A model generated the notes under the pieces. It searched no databases, was not told where the DNA came from, and was given only the letters and a program-made list of their open reading frames with translations. From positions 1,086,903 through 1,150,902 of the forward strand of contig OY754990.1 in assembly GCA_963576475.1 (NCBI GenBank): 64,000 bases of DNA. Reading direction: 5' to 3'. A program made the position numbers and the translations under genes. Below, one piece after another: positions 19,388 through 30,620 of this stretch (position 1 is its first letter; each line of letters starts with the position of its first letter). The stretch comes from Molanna angustata. Taxonomy: Eukaryota > Arthropoda > Insecta > Trichoptera > Molannidae.

Positions 19388-22225
19388 TTACTTACTCACT
19401 TATCGAGTCCGGAACTCAGATTTTGTCACTCCAATGTGTGGCGGCGGAAATCGCCTTGTCGGTTAGTTTAATCATGTCGTCCATGTGGCAACCCTCATCC
19501 AATTCTGGGCAGGACAGCAGATGGTCGTCATCCTGCACTGCCCTACAATCACAGAAGGTATCATCTTCCGTCGAGAAGCCTCACCTGTGCAGGTTGCTCT
19601 TGCAGCCACTCACACCCACCCTCAGCCTATTCAGTGTCCTCCATATTGGGAATGGCAGGAAGTGCGCCCTATTTGCCTTCTCGCTTGTGTCCATCCATGC
19701 AGAGATTGGGTCGTCCATCCACAACTCCTCTCGGCGTTGCTTCTGGGAGGTCTGCAGGTCGGCTGTGGACTTTAGGAAGCTATTCCTTGACTTGAGGCGA
19801 GGGTTTGGTGTTTTGTGTTCATGGAGTGGGTGTCTTGGGTCGTGTATCTGCTTATGCCTCTCCGCATCTGCTGCCACTCTTCTTCTAATGTTAGGGGGTG
19901 CTATGCTTATATGGGATACAATTTGTTTATGGTTGTGGGTCTAAGACATCCTGATATAATTCGTGCCATTTCATTAACTGCAACATCCACTTGGTTGGCA
20001 CGAGCTGATCCAAACCATACAGGGCAAGCATATTCGGCGGCAGAGAGGCACAGTCCCAGAGAAGAAGTGCGCAAGAACTCAGGGCATGCTCCCCAGGTTG
20101 ATCCGACAAGCTTTCTCAAGATATTATTTCTGGCGGAGACCTTCTGTTTCGTGTTTAGGCAGTGCTGCTTGTAAGTCAGAGATCGATCTAGTGTCACTCC
20201 CAGATACTTTGGTGCATGGCAGTTTTCGAGTTCCTCATTTCTTCAGTTGACCCGCAACCCTCGACCCGCCTCTTTATTTTTCAAGTGGAAGGCGCATAGT
20301 TGTTTTTTTGGGGTTGGGTTTTAGGTGGTTTGCATCGTAGTATTCACCCAATTTAGTGAGTGTTAACGTAAGTCTATCCTCTACCTCATGAAATGATTTC
20401 CCCTGTGCTGCCACGGCGGTGTCATCGGCATATATGAATTGGCGTGTTCTGTTTGGTCTTGGTTGATCATTTGTATATATGTTAAACAATAGAGGCGCCA
20501 AGACACTACCCTGAGGAAGTCCATTCTTCTGCGTCCTCCAGCGGCTGTCCTTCCCTTGCAGCGTGACATAGAACCGTCTATTGCTCAACAAAGTTCCAAT
20601 TACTGAGGTGAGTTTGAAGTCTCTCGAGATCCCGTATACTTTGTGTAGCAATTTCCTGTGGTTGATTGTATCATAGGCAGCAGTTAGGTCAATGAAAGCT
20701 ACTCCTGTAATTTTCCTTCCTCGAAACCGTCCTCGATGTGCTGTGTCAAGTTAAGGATTTGTCCCGTACATGATTTCCCAGGCCTAAACCCTGCTTGTTC
20801 GTTTATCAGGTGTAGGTCCAGAGTGTGACCAACTCTGTTTAAGATCAGCCTTTCAAAAACTTTACTGAGGTGGCACAGCAGTGATACAGGTCTAAAGTTT
20901 TTTGGTTCGTTGGGTTCCTTGCCCGGTTTGAGAAGTGCTGTGATTCGGGCTTTCCTCCACATTTTTGGTATTTTTAGACTGGTCATTAAGTTCAGGATCC
21001 ATACAAGAGTTTTATTGCCAAAATGCTTGACTTGCTCTACCCTTATATCATCGAGCCCAGCTGCTTTGTTGGTTTTTAGGCAGGCGACTGCATCTTTTAG
21101 TTCGTAGTGGGAGAATGGTGATTCAAGTGAATTGTTTTCTGACTCTATATTACGTATGATTTTTTCTGTTCTCGTTTTTTGTTTTGTTTTCCCGTTCAGC
21201 AACAGTTGATGGGCTATCTGATTTGGGGTAACTATATTATATGGGTTAGGAGTTTGCGCTGCTGGATCATTACTAATGTTCTTTATTACCTTCCATGCTC
21301 TCCTACTGTTTTGTTTCATATCCAGGTTTTCAATGAGGTTATTCCATTTCTCTCTTCTTAATTGGGAGAGAGATTGTAACAGTTCTTCACCAGTTTGTAG
21401 AGTCATCTCTGAGAATGGGTTATCATTGAATAGTGCTTTGTACTTTTCAAGCAAGGATTTTGTGTCATCAGAAAACCCAGGTAGATATTCTGTTCTACAT
21501 CCTCTTGGTATATGTTTCCTTGACACCCTTAGCACCAGTTCGACAAAGCTTTCATACATTTCAGGTTTAGGCTCTATGTTTTGAACTAGATTATCTAATT
21601 CTGCACTAAAGTTGTTCCAATTGGCCTTTTTAAAGTTAAATTGCCTTCTGAGCGGCGTTATGGTTGTTCGTATCATTGGGACAATTGTGCAAGTTATTGG
21701 TCGGTGTTGTGTCCGAGGAATTGGGTCTTCCACCTGTTTTGGGCATTGTGATATTATCTTTTCGCTCACGAAATTATCTGGGTTGTAACCCTTCCTCCAG
21801 CGAGCACTATTGAAGGATGCAGGAAGTTTTGGATGGTGGACCAATTGCAGCCGTTCGCTCTCAGCCCACTTTTCAAGTTCAATGCCATTCTCATCAGTTT
21901 GTTTGTATCCCCAAGCAGTACTGTGGCAGTTAAAGTCCCCTATGATTATTTTTGCATGATGATTGTTGAAATTTGTGGGTTCTGTGAATATAAATTTGGA
22001 GTTCGGTGGTTTGTATATATTATGGAAGTTAGTGTACAGTTTGCGAAAGTTACAGTTAAAATTTCGATATTTTCCACATCTGTGTATGCAACTGATTGAA
22101 TTGTGAGTCCCGGTTTAATAAATATTGCGCTGCCATATTTTTCGTGTGGTCTTTCAAGGATTAAGTTCATGCCTTTTAAATCTATTTGTTTCATTACTGA
22201 TTGTCTTGATTTTGTTATTTCTAAT

Positions 22226-22226
<1 letters not shown>
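19388..22226 (-). mobile_element. Decayed LINE with endonuclease and RT
   Basis: On the minus strand the pieces are colinear. An EEP endonuclease segment (about 22194-21850, with IIIGDFNCHSTAWGYKQTDE after a frameshift) is followed by RT from 21844 to 20699 (NFRPVSLLCHLSKVFERLIL, INEQAGFRPGKSCT). RT continues at 20651-20274 with GLPQGSVLAPLLF and the catalytic IYADDTAVA, then DRSLTYKQHCLNTKQK at 20197-19907. The C-terminus has a CDCRAVQDDDHLLSCP knuckle near 19530. At least three frameshifts separate the pieces. The 3' end is an AAGT-rich tail near 19388. It is of Jockey/CR1 general type; the clade is not certain. Confidence 0.82.
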
Positions 22227-22271
<45 letters not shown>

Positions 22272-22462
22272 CTTTTTTTTTTTTTTTTACAAAAAAATGA
22301 ATATGTTCTTGTTAAACAAGTACATATACATCTTCCTACGTTCCCTAAAATAAGCAAATAAATGCTTGAGCTATAGGTGAACGAAATCGGTCGAGGCAGG
22401 ATTCGAACTCGCGACCACTGGATTACTAACCCAGCGCGCTAACCGCTCTGCCACCGACCCAT
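22227..22462 (-). mobile_element. tRNA-derived SINE with long poly(A)
   Basis: The minus-strand head (22462-22391) resembles a tRNA: GCAGAGCGGTTAG D arm, a CTGGG/CCAG anticodon stem with loop TTAGTAA (AGT, Thr-like), and B box GAGTTCGAATCC. The acceptor and T stems carry mismatches, so I call it a SINE head, not a working tRNA gene. A body of about 100 bp leads to a 62-nt poly(A) (poly-T at 22227-22288). The poly(A) abuts the 5' end of the LINE above in the same orientation. Confidence 0.75.
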
Positions 22463-22635
22463 GTTGTTTTACTTGTTAGTTTTATCAATTTGTAGTAGTG
22501 GAATTAATTTTTATAATTATAAAATAATATAAAAGAGTTCACTTATTTACTAAAGAAGAAGCAAAATTTCAGTGTGAACACTTGTGTGTGAGACAAAAAT
22601 AATGTCCCTAAAGTAACTTGTGTTTTTTAACATTT

Positions 22636-22767
22636 GTCGGTCTTCATGGCCCAGTTGGTAAAAGTCCCGGGTTCGATTCCTGGTGGGGATACATAAATAT
22701 CACAAATCTCCAGAATGTGGCAACTGTTTATTGGGTGCGTGTTGAATTAATATTTGACATAGCACCT
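22636..22767 (+). mobile_element. tRNA-derived SINE
   Basis: Head GTCGGTCTTCATGGCCCAGT with good B box GGGTTCGATTCC (22669-22680). The tail AGAATGTGGCAACTGTTTAT and TTTGACATAGCACC is shared with the copies at 9635 and 10945. Part of the region between the A and B boxes is shortened. Confidence 0.75.
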
Positions 22768-22939
22768 TGACGCGACCTCTCCTGTTCGCGTTATTTTTAT
22801 TTAAATCCGGCGCTAAATCAGCTGACCACAAACAAACATTTGTGAAAAATATAGTGTGTGAAAAAAAAGAAAAATTTGACAATAACACATAACCTGAAAT
22901 GTGACATTACAAGTGACAGATGGAAAATTTTTGACAGTC

Positions 22940-23380
22940 GAAATTAGACACGCGTCGTGTCGACACGGACCGCGCTCACTGTGGCCGGAGCAGCTGCAAA
23001 CCGCACCCGAGGGTGTCGGTTAGGCTCGCTCCACATCGGTAGCCATGGATGTGACACCTGGAGTGCCGAGATGGATCGGCGCACCACCATTCGGCGAGAG
23101 AACCGCTTTCCTGGGCCGAAGCGGGTGCTGAGTTTGGAAAGTGTTCCAAACGCTGTTGGGTCGCGCTGGACCCTGGAGCAACGGCCTGCATCTCCTTGAG
23201 ACTCGCGCTGCCGTCGTTCGCTCCCGCCAGTCACCTAACCGGCATCAGCCGGTGTCTGGGACCCGAGGTTGCTGTCGCCGATAGCCTTGCCCCTTCGCCC
23301 ATCGACGACGGTCCATTCCGGCATTGGCGGTGCATCAGCACGCCCATGGCCGAGACGAGGAAATTATGTGTGCCCCAGAA
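22940..23380. other. GC-rich island of unknown identity
   Basis: Base composition changes abruptly to GC-rich, then returns to AT-rich near 23400. Frames of 60-96 codons are open on both strands, as GC-rich DNA allows by chance. None shows a domain I recognise. It follows AT-rich sequence with repeated TGACA words and may be part of a retroelement 5' region or a transferred segment. Confidence 0.4.
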
Positions 23381-24000
23381 AACTATATACTTGTATGTGA
23401 TAATTTGTTTTTCTCCGTGTGACAATAATTCGGCTGTGTGATTTTATTTTATTTATTTTATTTTATTCATTTTAACGTGTGACGTCCAATATTGACTATC
23501 TATCTTAAATTTGTGACGTCCTAATTTATTGACAATGTTATTTATTTTACCAGACATTTTAATAATTTTATCTAGTGACATGACCGTGCCGTCTGACGTT
23601 TGTGCGCTGACACTTGACATTTGTGTATCGTCAGACCACGGCTTCAAATTTTGTTTAGTTTTTTATCAATCTCGTTCAGCGACTATGTGTGGAATATCAA
23701 ATTCCATTTTTGACATTAAAGAAAGGTGAGCTCGACCTTAGAGCCTCTTGGGAGGAGGGTATCAACCTATCTGTTAGTTTCCCGAGAAGCAATACAAAAT
23801 TAAAATAACACATGTATTTTCTGGGAGCACACGTGTTTTTTAAAGATAAAACGCATTTTTTAATCTAATCTCATTTGAAAATATAAATTGTTGGTACCGC
23901 ATTTTTATCGCTGACGGCGTTAAAATGTAGAACACCATTCAAAATCAAGAAAATAATCTATTTTCACCAGTTTTTATTTTTAATACAATTTGGCCATTAT
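23381..24000. other. No gene supported
   Basis: Contains a TTTTA-rich run (about 23440-23475) and repeated GTGACGTCC words (23482 and 23512). A short frame near 23685 ends at a GTGAGC donor-like site. It could be a retroelement 5' UTR, but I cannot show that. Confidence 0.3.
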
Positions 24001-24007
24001 ATATTGT

Positions 24008-24082
24008 TGTAAATACATACATACATACATACCATCACGCCATGTCCCTTACGGGGTAAGCAGAGAGAATCGAGCGCCATCC
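24008..24082 (-). mobile_element. RTE-type LINE 3' tip with (CATA)n tail
   Basis: CATACATACATACATACC followed by ATCACGCCATGTCCCTTACG and GGGTAAGCAGAGAGAA. On the minus strand this is the end of the RTE ORF and its simple-repeat tail. Confidence 0.75.
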
Positions 24083-24562
24083 GAATAAGTACAATATATT
24101 GAACTTATTCGGATAATTTCTAAAAGTACATAATATTTTTTATTGCTTTGCTTTATTTACATTTTATAAATTATACTTTTTATAATTTTGTTGTTGTTAT
24201 ACATTGTATACATTTTATATTTTTTTTTATATTCCTTTGCTTTGAGTATATAGTTAAAGTCTTGAAAATATGCAGTTTTCTATATACATATAATGTATTT
24301 GTTTTCTATGGTGAAATAATGGTTTTATTTACTCCAGTTTACACCAATCTTGTGCTTCATTTACTAAAATAAATTATATATATGAAGATAATCAGCACTT
24401 CCTTGAAATCGCCCTGCAGCTTCAAAAATTTGATCAATGCATCCATCCATTACTTTAGTTACATCCATGGTCACTATGAAACTTGGTTCGAGCAAGATGG
24501 CGGCGATCCCCCCCCCCCCCCCGCGGTTACAACAATTTTACCTATGCTTCCATCCAGTTACA

Positions 24563-24717
24563 AAACTGAGATGGTTAGATGGAGCAGAGAGGGACTTTCG
24601 GACGATAGGCGTTGTAAATTGGCGGCAGGAAGCGATGGTCAGGGAGAGGTGGAGGGAGCTTCTGGAGGAGGCCAGGACCCACGATGGGTTGTAGCGCCAC
24701 TGATTATTATTATTATT
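24563..24717 (+). mobile_element. 155-bp 5'-truncated RTE insertion with target duplication
   Basis: Encodes the RTE C-terminus RWLDGAERDFRTIGVVNWRQ and RWRELLEEARTHDGL, a stop, then an ATT repeat tail. CCATCCAGTTACA (extendable by TT) stands at 24550-24562 and again at 24718-24730. This is a textbook target-primed insertion. Confidence 0.88.
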
Positions 24718-25025
24718 CCATCCAGTTACATCCATGCTTTTTATCGCTTTCGGCATCTTCACATAGAAAAAAATAGCAAATTTGTAGAAAAAAACACACA
24801 AATTTGCGCTCTGCGCACCAGGAAGCCTGATTCAAGATATTTGGCGATATTTATATGTACGCTGCATAGATTTTTATTATAATATACCAAGATGTAGTAC
24901 TCTGTGCAAAAAGTGAGTCATGGAATATCGCGAGTTTGACGTTTTGGTTGGCAAAATATTTCAGTTTTCCTTACATTTCAACACATCCTAGATAAATGTT
25001 CTCTAAATTATTAACAATTAAAATG

Positions 25026-25912
25026 TTTTTTAACAGATTTTTAATTATCTCAATAGAGACGAAGTTGGAATATTTATTGTAGGAGAACCGGGAAATCAAG
25101 GCACCTACAGGGCTTACGACCTGTCATCGGCTGGTTTACGTGATCACTTTATGCGCTTGCGCAACGTTCACCAATTATGCCTTTTAATGAGATCCCTATC
25201 AATTCAATTTTGAAAGTTCTATATATTGTAATACTGAAATTCTTTTCGCTTGAAAATAAGGTATTTTTACTACAGCCATCTATGGGTGAAATTATGAACA
25301 ACAATCTTATTATTTTTATTTATTTTGTTGGAACGCCATCTATTGAGAGAATTGGTTTTTTGTAAATAATGAAAGCTACAATTCTTATATCTGAGGTGAC
25401 AATGCATTTTTCGCATAGAAGTCACCCCTGAATTGCGCCAGACTTATAAGGTCATTTTTGTCTTATTTACCTACTTGTACCAATGTGTATGAAACTTTGA
25501 CTTTGAAATTCATTGACTTCTATGCGAAAAATGCATTGTCACCTCAGATATAAGAATTGTAGCTTTCATTATTTACAAAAAACCAATTCTCTCAATAGAT
25601 GGCGTTCCAACAAAATAAATAAAAATAATAAGATTGTTGTTCATAATTTCACCCATAGATGGCTGTAGTAAAAATACCTTATTTTCAAGCGAAAAGAATT
25701 TCAGTATTACAATATATAGAACTTTCAAAATTGAATTGATAGGGATCTCATTAAAAGGCATAATTGGTGAACGTTGCGCAAGCGCATAAAGTGATCACGT
25801 AAACCAGCCGATGACAGGTCGTAAGCCCTGTAGGTGCCTTGATTTCCCGGTTCTCCTACAATAAATATTCCAACTTCGTCTCTATTGAGATAATTAAAAA
25901 TCTGTTAAAAAA
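25026..25912. repeat. Perfect 399-bp inverted repeat, 89-bp spacer
   Basis: Arms 25026-25424 and 25514-25912 are exact reverse complements as far as I can read; positions sum to 50938 throughout with no indel. The arms belong to the family at 15449-16069 (CTCAATAGAGACGAAGTTGG, GGCTGGTTTACGTGATCACT). No ORF shows a known domain. The spacer matches the centre of the 15449 copy in inverted sense. Confidence 0.9.
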
Positions 25913-25928
25913 TATCTTTGACTCCCGA

Positions 25929-25978
25929 CAGGGAAAAAATCCAATGTTTGCGCATATGCAATAATAAAAATATTCAAT
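25929..25978 (+). repeat. Recurring motif beside the inverted repeat
   Basis: CAGGGAAAAAATCCAATG then TTTGCGCATATGCAATAA, after TTTGACTCCCGA. The same order (inverted-repeat end, TTGACTCC, motif) is recovered at 16069/17417-17468 if the inserted TIR element is removed. Confidence 0.7.
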
Positions 25979-26470
25979 TAAAATGTTTTTTAGACAAACA
26001 AATCCGAAAACAATTCACATTAGTCGTTATTTTCTATAGAAAAACGATGTGGTCTGGAACCAAAACGTCAAAAATCCCCCCTGAAAAATTACTCACATTC
26101 GATTTATACAAAAATTGCTAACTACGACATCTAGTGTATTATATGAAAACCTATGTTGCGCTGTCTATGCATTTCAATATAATGTTTTTTTTCTATGGCA
26201 GCCATTTGTTTTACTGTCCTGAGGCACTCCTGACTTTAGTAGCATTATTATTGTTATATTGGCAATTGGCAAGTAGTGATTATATGTCATATGAATTGGC
26301 GTCATATATTTCGCAGATGGGCGCCTCCATCATATTAATACCTTCATGGTTTCAACCATGAAAGTATAATAGACGTTCCAACACTACTAAACTATAACGA
26401 TTGCAGGAAACGCGTTTTTTTAGAGCTACGACTATTTACACGACTCAACCATAGACAAAAACCAAAAATA

Positions 26471-26700
26471 ACCACAGAAAACGCAGATAAATCAAGTTAT
26501 AAAAATATTTACCTTTGTTTATATTTTGTTATAATTGTAGATCTCGATGAAAAAATGATTTATAAAATTGAGTAAATGTAATAAGATGCCAATATTATTT
26601 ATTTTTTTCTTCAAGTTGGTTTCCATGACGCATTTATGACCATTGAAAAAATGACAAAGGTAAATATTTTTGTATTTTGATTTATCTGCGCTTTCTATGG
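26471..26700. repeat. Short inverted repeat, MITE-like
   Basis: Arms 26471-26517 and 26655-26700 share GCAGATAAATCAA and AAAATATTTACCTTTG in opposite orientation with a few mismatches. I could not define termini or a target duplication. Confidence 0.5.
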
Positions 26701-26760
26701 TTATAAATGACCTAAAAAAATAGACGACGTCAGAAAATTTGTCGTATAAATAGACACTTT

Positions 26761-26787
26761 TTGGCGGGAAAACGCTTTTCCCGCCAA
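26761..26787. repeat. Perfect short hairpin
   Basis: Twelve-base perfect stem starting TTGGCGGGAAAA with a 3-nt CGC loop, beside a degraded repeat. Confidence 0.7.
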
Positions 26788-27769
26788 TTCTGGTCGTAAA
26801 AATAGTGGTACCGTTTTTTTAGAAGAAATAAAGCGCGCATGCGCATTGCATTGATTTTGGCCTATTTAGCTTCTCGTGATAAAAACGTATTTCTAAAATT
26901 CAATCTAATTTTCAATTGTAAAAACCCCTGGGGGCGTGTACTGTATTTCCGTAGGCGGTAACATTAAACCGGATATCACTCAAAATGTTATCAGTCGACA
27001 AAAATAGTAATATAATAAAACCAAAAAATATTGTTTTCAAGGATTTTAATAGGGATTTATTTATATATATATAATTTTTATCGTGAATATAATAAAATGT
27101 ACTTATACATAAGTAAAATAATAATTTTGTATATTTCAATAATACTGAAAGTATTAATGTATACCTTAATACACCGGGGGGAGTTTAAAAGATGCAAAGT
27201 GGGAAGGTTGGAAGGTGTTGCGAGGTTGTTGATAATTATTTAAATATTATTTGAGAGTGAAAGTTGGGTATTGGTTTTGTCGGGAACTATTTTCTTATTC
27301 AGTGCTCACACTGAGGTGGCACTAGAGTATCGGCACAGCCGATTTCGACGACTTGCTAGGCTCAGGGCGGTGGCCGCCCTTCGCCGCCCGCTAGTTGGTT
27401 TGCCCGGCCAGCTATAGGGTGCAAGCCGGCGCTGTGATTCCTCCCCGGGAATTAAAACTTAAATTAAACCTTAAAATTACCTAATTACTAACTATAATTA
27501 AAACAGGCTTCAGATTGGGATTGTATATGAGAGAGAAGAAAAAAAAAATCAATTCAGTTAACTAAAATTTACTAGCATCTAGGCACACAACGACATTACA
27601 AGCTAAAGAGACAATGTTATCTAAATGCTAGGACTTATACTAAGATCTTAATGTATACTTAAAACTATGTGTGTGCACACAACAAAACACGAAGGGAGTC
27701 TTTGAAAAAAAAAAAAACGTTGAAAACGTCGAAGTGTGAAGAAACGAAAATGAGAACAGGGCGGTATTG

Positions 27770-27903
27770 GCCTCCTGTGAGGCGATGGTTGGTGATCCTC
27801 GTGGGCGGCCTCTCCAGAGGCGGCGATAATGATCCTCGAATTGCCTCCTATCACAGAGGCGGCGTGGATGTCTCCTGGGCAGGGCCTCTTTTCCAAAAGA
27901 GGC
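27770..27903. other. Array of four GCCTC/GAGGC hairpins in the LTR
   Basis: Four short inverted repeats share the stem GCCTC...GAGGC: 27770-27783, 27808-27821, 27843-27860 and 27884-27903 (10-bp stem). The same array is at 53509-53642. It lies about 600-740 bp from the 3' end of the LTR in element orientation, where the genomic RNA leader is plausible. Confidence 0.65.
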
Positions 27904-28964
27904 GCTTGCCGTTGTCTTCTTGGCAGGGCGGGAAAAATGGCCCTTCAATTGAGTGGAGTATAATGGACTCAGTGGACATACAAAATAATGTGAAATAAAA
28001 CCTGGTAGGTTGGCCTCTCTCCGTCCGCGGGACCTCGCCAGAGCGAGTCTGTAGTAGACCGTAACGACCGCGTATGCCCTGATATAAATTTTTAATGTCT
28101 GAGATGGGCTCCTTTCTTGCTGGTCTGATTCACTGGTTTATAGTACAAGTACTTTGTAAAAATTTATCTGTTATACGTCAACGACGGTTGGGTAGAATCG
28201 ATGGTACTTGGTCTAGCTGGCGAGACCCGCGAACAAGAGAAGGAAGACTGTTACTGTTGCGATGACGAAATCGGAATGCTCCAGATCATCCCGTGCGGTC
28301 GCTAATATTGACCGGCGGTATTCGTCCCGCCAGCTCCTTCCCCCTAGTTCCCCGGCTGTCCCTGTGTTCCCGTACGGACGCACTGATTTTTCGCGCCAAA
28401 GTTCACGCACTATGTTTTCTTTCTTTGATTTTTCATTACACATGCACTTTCTTTTTCTTAATTTTTTTGTTACACACACTTTTCTTTTCGTATCTTAATC
28501 TTTGTCACCTTTTCTTTTCTTTATCTTATCTTAATTTTATACATAGGTATACAAGTTACCTGTTTTCGTCTTAATTTTATACATATATTTCTTTCTTCTT
28601 ATTACCTTAATTTTATACAATGTACCTTCTTATGTACTAGTTACATGATAAGAGCAACATAGAATTATGAGACCTCTATACAGTAATGTGTGCTTATAGG
28701 TAGGTATTTCCAACCCTGCTTAACTATTACCCAACACACAAAATTAGTTTAACAATGATATGTTTTTAGGAATCTGACATTATGGCACAATTTCATTCTC
28801 CTTACAGTCGCTTTGTTTCTGTCAATTATATCGATAGCATCATTATTTTATTTCTTTCTTTTCACCCTATCAATAATAACTACGTTTTATAACTATAGTT
28901 TCCCGTAGTTACATTTTATTTTTATTATAAAAAAACTCATTCGCATTCTATTGCTGAGCAGGGA

Positions 28965-30620
28965 ATGATCATCGTAAAAAAATGGCTAGATAATAATTTA
29001 CTGACATTAAATATCGGAAAAACCAAATATATGACATTTAGCATAATCAATCTCGGTGATAACATCACGTCATACAACGACTTTGAAGGAATAGGGCATT
29101 TAGCAACTAACGAAACAGAAGTCTGCAATTACCTTAAAAAAATTGACACAAAGAAAGGTTGTGGTAATGATGGAATACCACCATCTTTCATCCAAAAATG
29201 TGCGCAATACCTTGCAAGTCCAATAACCACGATATTTAATAGGTCTTTCTCGGAAAACACGTTTCCTCAAAAATTAAAAGAAGCATTAATTATCCCTATT
29301 CATAAATCCGGACCAAAAAATAATATAAAAAATTATCGCCCGATATCAATTTTATCTACAATAAGTAAAATTTTTGAACGCATAGTGTATGATCGGATTT
29401 ATCCTATTATAGTAAAAAAAATCCCAAGCCAACAACATGGTTTTTTAAAACATCGATCTGTATTATCTAATCTACTTATCTACAATGAATTTATTTCTCG
29501 TAATATGGATGATAAAAACCAAGTGGATGCGATATATACAGATTACTCTAAAGCCTTTGATAAAGTAAATCACTTAACACTAATTAAAAAGCTTGAGGAA
29601 GTTGGAATCCATGGTGACCTACTCAGATGGTTTAAATCGTATATTACCAATAGATTACAATCTGTAGTAATTGAAGGCTTTAAATCAAACTTCACACTAG
29701 CCCCCTCAGGAGTTCCGCAGGGCTCTATATTGGGACCGTTACTATTTAATGCTTACATTTATGATATTTACAAATGTTTCAAACATTCCCAATTTATAGC
29801 CTACGCGGATGACATGAAAATTTATAAATCCATACGTTCACTTACCGAATGTCACGAACTTCAAGACGACCTAAATAGACTCCTTGCATATTGTCTTGTA
29901 AATAGATTGCAATTGAACACCTCAAAATGTTTTAAAATTACATTTACACGAAATAGACAGAAAATCTACTATAACTACACAATCGATGATAACATACTTA
30001 CAACTGTTGACAAAATTAAAGATTTAGGAGTTATCTTCGATTCGAAGCTCACATTTAACGCACATATAGACGCAATAATTGACAAAGCTTTTAAAATGCT
30101 CGGATTCATAGCACGCTTATCGAAACCTTTTTACAATACTCAAACTCTTCTTGTTTTGTATACAACCTACATAAGACCGATTCTGGAACATTGCACCCCG
30201 ATCTGGTCTCCTTTTTATAACATACATATAAATAGAATAGAAAGAGTACAAAAAAAGTACCTTAAAACCGTCAACTACAAATCACACCTTCATTTTCCTA
30301 ACTACACAGAATCCAGGAAATTTCACGGCCTTGAATCACTCGAGAACCGAAGAACTCATAACGACCTATCACTTCTTCACAAAATAGTTAATAATTTTTT
30401 TGATGCTCCCCAAATAATAAGTAATATACTGTTTCATGTGCCAGGTAGAACAAGCAGACACTCAAATCTATTTCATATTCCACACTGTAGCACTAATCAC
30501 AGAATGAATTCATGCTTTCCACGCATTTGTAAGCAGTATAACACAAGTTTTTACGACATTGATGTACTCAACAGCACATATCCGCAATATCGCAGGAGTA
30601 TATCCGCAAAAACGCAGTGA
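28965..30620 (+). CDS. Chimeric ORF: LINE RT, frame fused from host LINE and inserted LINE
   Basis: The first 27 codons (IIVKKWLDNNLLTLNIGKTK) belong to the LINE fragment carried by both LTRs. From 29046 the frame continues, by chance, into a second LINE present only in the left LTR. That part encodes RT: NYRPISILSTISKIFERIVY, QQHGFLKHRSVLSN, DYSKAFDKVNH, GVPQGSILGPLLF, the catalytic AYADDMKIY, DLGVIFDSKLTF and the thumb/C-terminal region ending at 30620. The inserted LINE lacks the endonuclease and N-terminal RT, so it is 5'-truncated. The RT-coding part itself is open. Jockey/CR1 general type. Confidence 0.8.
   Translation: MIIVKKWLDNNLLTLNIGKTKYMTFSIINLGDNITSYNDFEGIGHLATNETEVCNYLKKIDTKKGCGNDGIPPSFIQKCAQYLASPITTIFNRSFSENTFPQKLKEALIIPIHKSGPKNNIKNYRPISILSTISKIFERIVYDRIYPIIVKKIPSQQHGFLKHRSVLSNLLIYNEFISRNMDDKNQVDAIYTDYSKAFDKVNHLTLIKKLEEVGIHGDLLRWFKSYITNRLQSVVIEGFKSNFTLAPSGVPQGSILGPLLFNAYIYDIYKCFKHSQFIAYADDMKIYKSIRSLTECHELQDDLNRLLAYCLVNRLQLNTSKCFKITFTRNRQKIYYNYTIDDNILTTVDKIKDLGVIFDSKLTFNAHIDAIIDKAFKMLGFIARLSKPFYNTQTLLVLYTTYIRPILEHCTPIWSPFYNIHINRIERVQKKYLKTVNYKSHLHFPNYTESRKFHGLESLENRRTHNDLSLLHKIVNNFFDAPQIISNILFHVPGRTSRHSNLFHIPHCSTNHRMNSCFPRICKQYNTSFYDIDVLNSTYPQYRRSISAKTQ

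Noticed and set aside
19423..19944. 173-codon plus-strand frame
   Set aside because: Antisense to the C-terminal part of the minus-strand LINE, which is colinear with upstream RT.
22391..22462. Functional tRNA-Thr gene
   Set aside because: The acceptor and T stems have mismatches and the sequence continues into a body and poly(A), which fits a SINE head.
22957..23441. Overlapping ORFs on both strands in the GC-rich island
   Set aside because: High GC content leaves both strands open by chance. No domain was recognised, so only the island was reported.
27640..28574. Frames duplicated in both giant LTRs (also 53379-54313)
   Set aside because: They are conserved only because the LTRs are near-identical. 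The translations are low in complexity and overlap on both strands, so they are not evidence of a gene.
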